A stretch of 5,348 bases of DNA from Candidatus Pelagibacter sp. TMED239 (GTDB taxonomy: Bacteria > Pseudomonadota > Alphaproteobacteria > Pelagibacterales > Pelagibacteraceae). The first letter of the stretch is position 1. Every line of letters begins with the position of its first letter. The notes under the pieces are model-generated. The model worked only from the letters and a program-made list of their open reading frames with translations, ran no database searches and was not told the DNA's origin. The stretch spans positions 13,629 through 18,976 of the forward strand of contig NHKK02000012.1 of assembly GCA_002169475.2 (NCBI GenBank), in the 5' to 3' direction. The translations under genes and the position numbers were made by a program. This document shows, piece after piece, positions 4,626 to 5,348 of the stretch.

Positions 4626-5225
4626 CTAAGTAGTAGAAACTTGTACTATATCATAATTTAAATAATTAAAACTTGCTGAAACTCTCAAGTAATCAACATC
4701 GGATGCTTGTACATCATAAGATAAACTTCCAATAGAAGTTGGATATAAGTTTTGAAATCTTATTTCAGTCTTTACAATATTTTTACTATTTAATATTGAC
4801 AATGTGGCATCCGCATATATACCACCCTCATCAAGAGGTTTTGGTACAGATGTTCCTGTTGCAGCAGTGCTTGAAGTAGTTCCAGGAAATCTATCAGAAC
4901 CAGATCCTTGTAAATTTGCAAACTGTTCGTGATTCTTAGGAAAACCTAAACCACTTATCCAGTCGTGTAGTTCTTTATAGTTGTTTAAATTTTCATCTAC
5001 TAGAAATGATATATCAAAACTTTGATATGATATATTATCTCCAGGTACAGGATAATCATACATTGAAGTCGGAACAATTGCAGACCCTAAACTTATACCA
5101 GGTATATTTGCCGTTTGACAAAAGTATTCTACCAAAGGCATTTTAGTACATTTAAATCTAAACTGTATAGGACTTGCATAGTCCATTATTCCGGGTTGTC
5201 TATTTTGAATATTTGTTTCAGTCAT
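4626..5225 (-). CDS. Tail-tube-fold structural protein (gp19-like)
   Basis: This 199-residue protein resembles the T4 tail tube protein gp19 (163 residues) in overall plan: an N-terminal strand pair SPIQFRFKCTKMPLVEYFCQTANIPGI (18-44), then PVPGDNISYQSFDISFLVDENLNNYKELHDWI (59-90; T4 has VAGDRTFDDWTVTVMNDEAHDARQKFVDW), and a C-terminal EIRFQNLYPTSIGSLSYDVQASDVDYLRVSASFNYLNYD (154-192; T4 has EIKGLWPTNVGELQLDWDSNNEIQTFEVTLALDYWE). A glycine/serine/threonine-rich insert (about 93-137) accounts for the extra length. The same fold occurs in gp48, gp54 and other tube-end proteins, so it could be a tube-initiator or secondary tube protein rather than the main subunit, especially as it lies next to uvsY, where T4 has baseplate genes 25 and 26. 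A late-promoter motif directly precedes it. No Shine-Dalgarno sequence is seen; M14 is a less likely alternative start. Confidence 0.8.
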   Translation of the reverse strand: MTETNIQNRQPGIMDYASPIQFRFKCTKMPLVEYFCQTANIPGISLGSAIVPTSMYDYPVPGDNISYQSFDISFLVDENLNNYKELHDWISGLGFPKNHEQFANLQGSGSDRFPGTTSSTAATGTSVPKPLDEGGIYADATLSILNSKNIVKTEIRFQNLYPTSIGSLSYDVQASDVDYLRVSASFNYLNYDIVQVSTT

Positions 5226-5230
5226 ACTAC

Positions 5231-5238
5231 TATTTATA
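5231..5238 (-). promoter_or_regulatory. T4-type late promoter (TATAAATA) of the tail gene
   Basis: The minus strand carries an exact TATAAATA, the element recognised by gp55-bound RNA polymerase, followed by GTAGT and the ATG at 5225. With T4 geometry (element at about -13 to -6), transcription starts on the A of the ATG. A structural gene behind a late promoter fits expectation, and the terminator at 5253-5281 isolates it from upstream transcription, so this is probably its main promoter. Confidence 0.75.
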
Positions 5239-5252
5239 ATAGTTATAGAGGT

Positions 5253-5281
5253 AAAAAAAAGGGGGCCGAAGCCCCCTCTTT
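5253..5281 (-). terminator. Strong intrinsic terminator upstream of the tail gene
   Basis: On the minus strand GGGGGC-TTCG-GCCCCC (5276-5261) forms a 6-bp all-GC stem closed by the very stable UUCG tetraloop, followed by eight T (5260-5253). Flanking A/T bases (5281-5277) can lengthen the stem. It would end a minus-strand transcript entering from beyond the window. The plus-strand reading has a CGAA loop and only TCTTT behind it, so it is at best weakly bidirectional. It stands out as the only GC-rich structure in this AT-rich window. Confidence 0.92.
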
Positions 5282-5323
5282 AAACAATTTACAATAAGTA
5301 AAATTACATAATGTTAGTAATTT

Positions 5324-5348
5324 TTACTCGTCTGTAATAAATGTTTTG
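5324..5348 (-). CDS. Possible C-terminal end of an upstream gene
   Basis: The terminator at 5253-5281 implies a minus-strand gene ending just upstream. One frame reads KTFITDE and stops at 5324, which would leave a 42-base 3' untranslated region before the terminator hairpin. Other frames also stay open to the edge, ending at 5304-5306 or 5316-5318, so the correct frame cannot be decided here. No identity can be given from seven residues. Confidence 0.25.

Noticed and set aside
4795..4822. Plus-strand TTGACA with a TATACC-like element 16 bases on
   Set aside because: Inside the tail gene, weak -10 and no gene downstream on that strand; regarded as background.
5115..5297. Plus-strand ORF crossing the tail gene start and the terminator
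   Set aside because: It reads through the late promoter and the GC-rich terminator hairpin, producing a low-quality sequence; it is a shadow of the minus-strand tail gene.

Overview
The window looks like part of the genome of a T4-like (Straboviridae/Kyanoviridae-type) marine myovirus. It is AT-rich, tightly packed, and every convincing gene is on the minus strand, so transcription runs from high to low coordinates. Six of the eight main genes can be read as T4 homologues by residue-level similarity: gp47, gp55, UvsW, UvsY and a gp19-like tail-tube-fold protein are recognisable, and an Sm-like small protein fits a family often seen in marine T4-like phages. The other two main genes are 2-oxoglutarate/Fe(II) oxygenases, which are common cargo in marine T4-like phages. 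The base composition suits a phage of SAR11-type bacteria or a low-GC cyanobacterium, but nothing in the sequence identifies the host.

Layout in the direction of transcription: (1) 5348-5253, the possible tail end of an unseen upstream gene and a strong intrinsic terminator; (2) 5238-4626, a T4 late-promoter motif and a tail-tube-fold structural gene; (3) 4622-2955, a sigma70-type promoter, uvsY, and two oxygenases that overlap each other; (4) 2951-1012, uvsW and an Sm-like gene that starts inside its stop codon and has its own late-promoter-like motif; (5) 1011-873, a short intergenic region with two sigma70-type promoters pointing in opposite directions and a stretch resembling a conserved 23S rRNA hairpin; (6) 872-1, gene 55 (late sigma factor) and the first 112 codons of gene 47 (recombination nuclease).

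Functionally this is a recombination-repair and late-transcription control block. UvsY loads the UvsX recombinase, UvsW remodels branched DNA, and gp47 (with gp46, expected just outside the window) resects ends. gp55 switches host RNA polymerase to late promoters of the type seen before the tail gene. The order uvsY-uvsW resembles T4, with the two oxygenases inserted between them.

The most interesting signals are regulatory. The early-type promoter of uvsY and both late-type motifs sit so close to ATG that the predicted transcription start falls at, or within one base of, the start codon, suggesting leaderless mRNAs. The 873-1011 region holds a 13-base match to a universally conserved 23S rRNA segment, next to a plus-strand promoter that would transcribe its complement. 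gp55 has a basic extension beyond the usual C-terminal clamp-binding motif.
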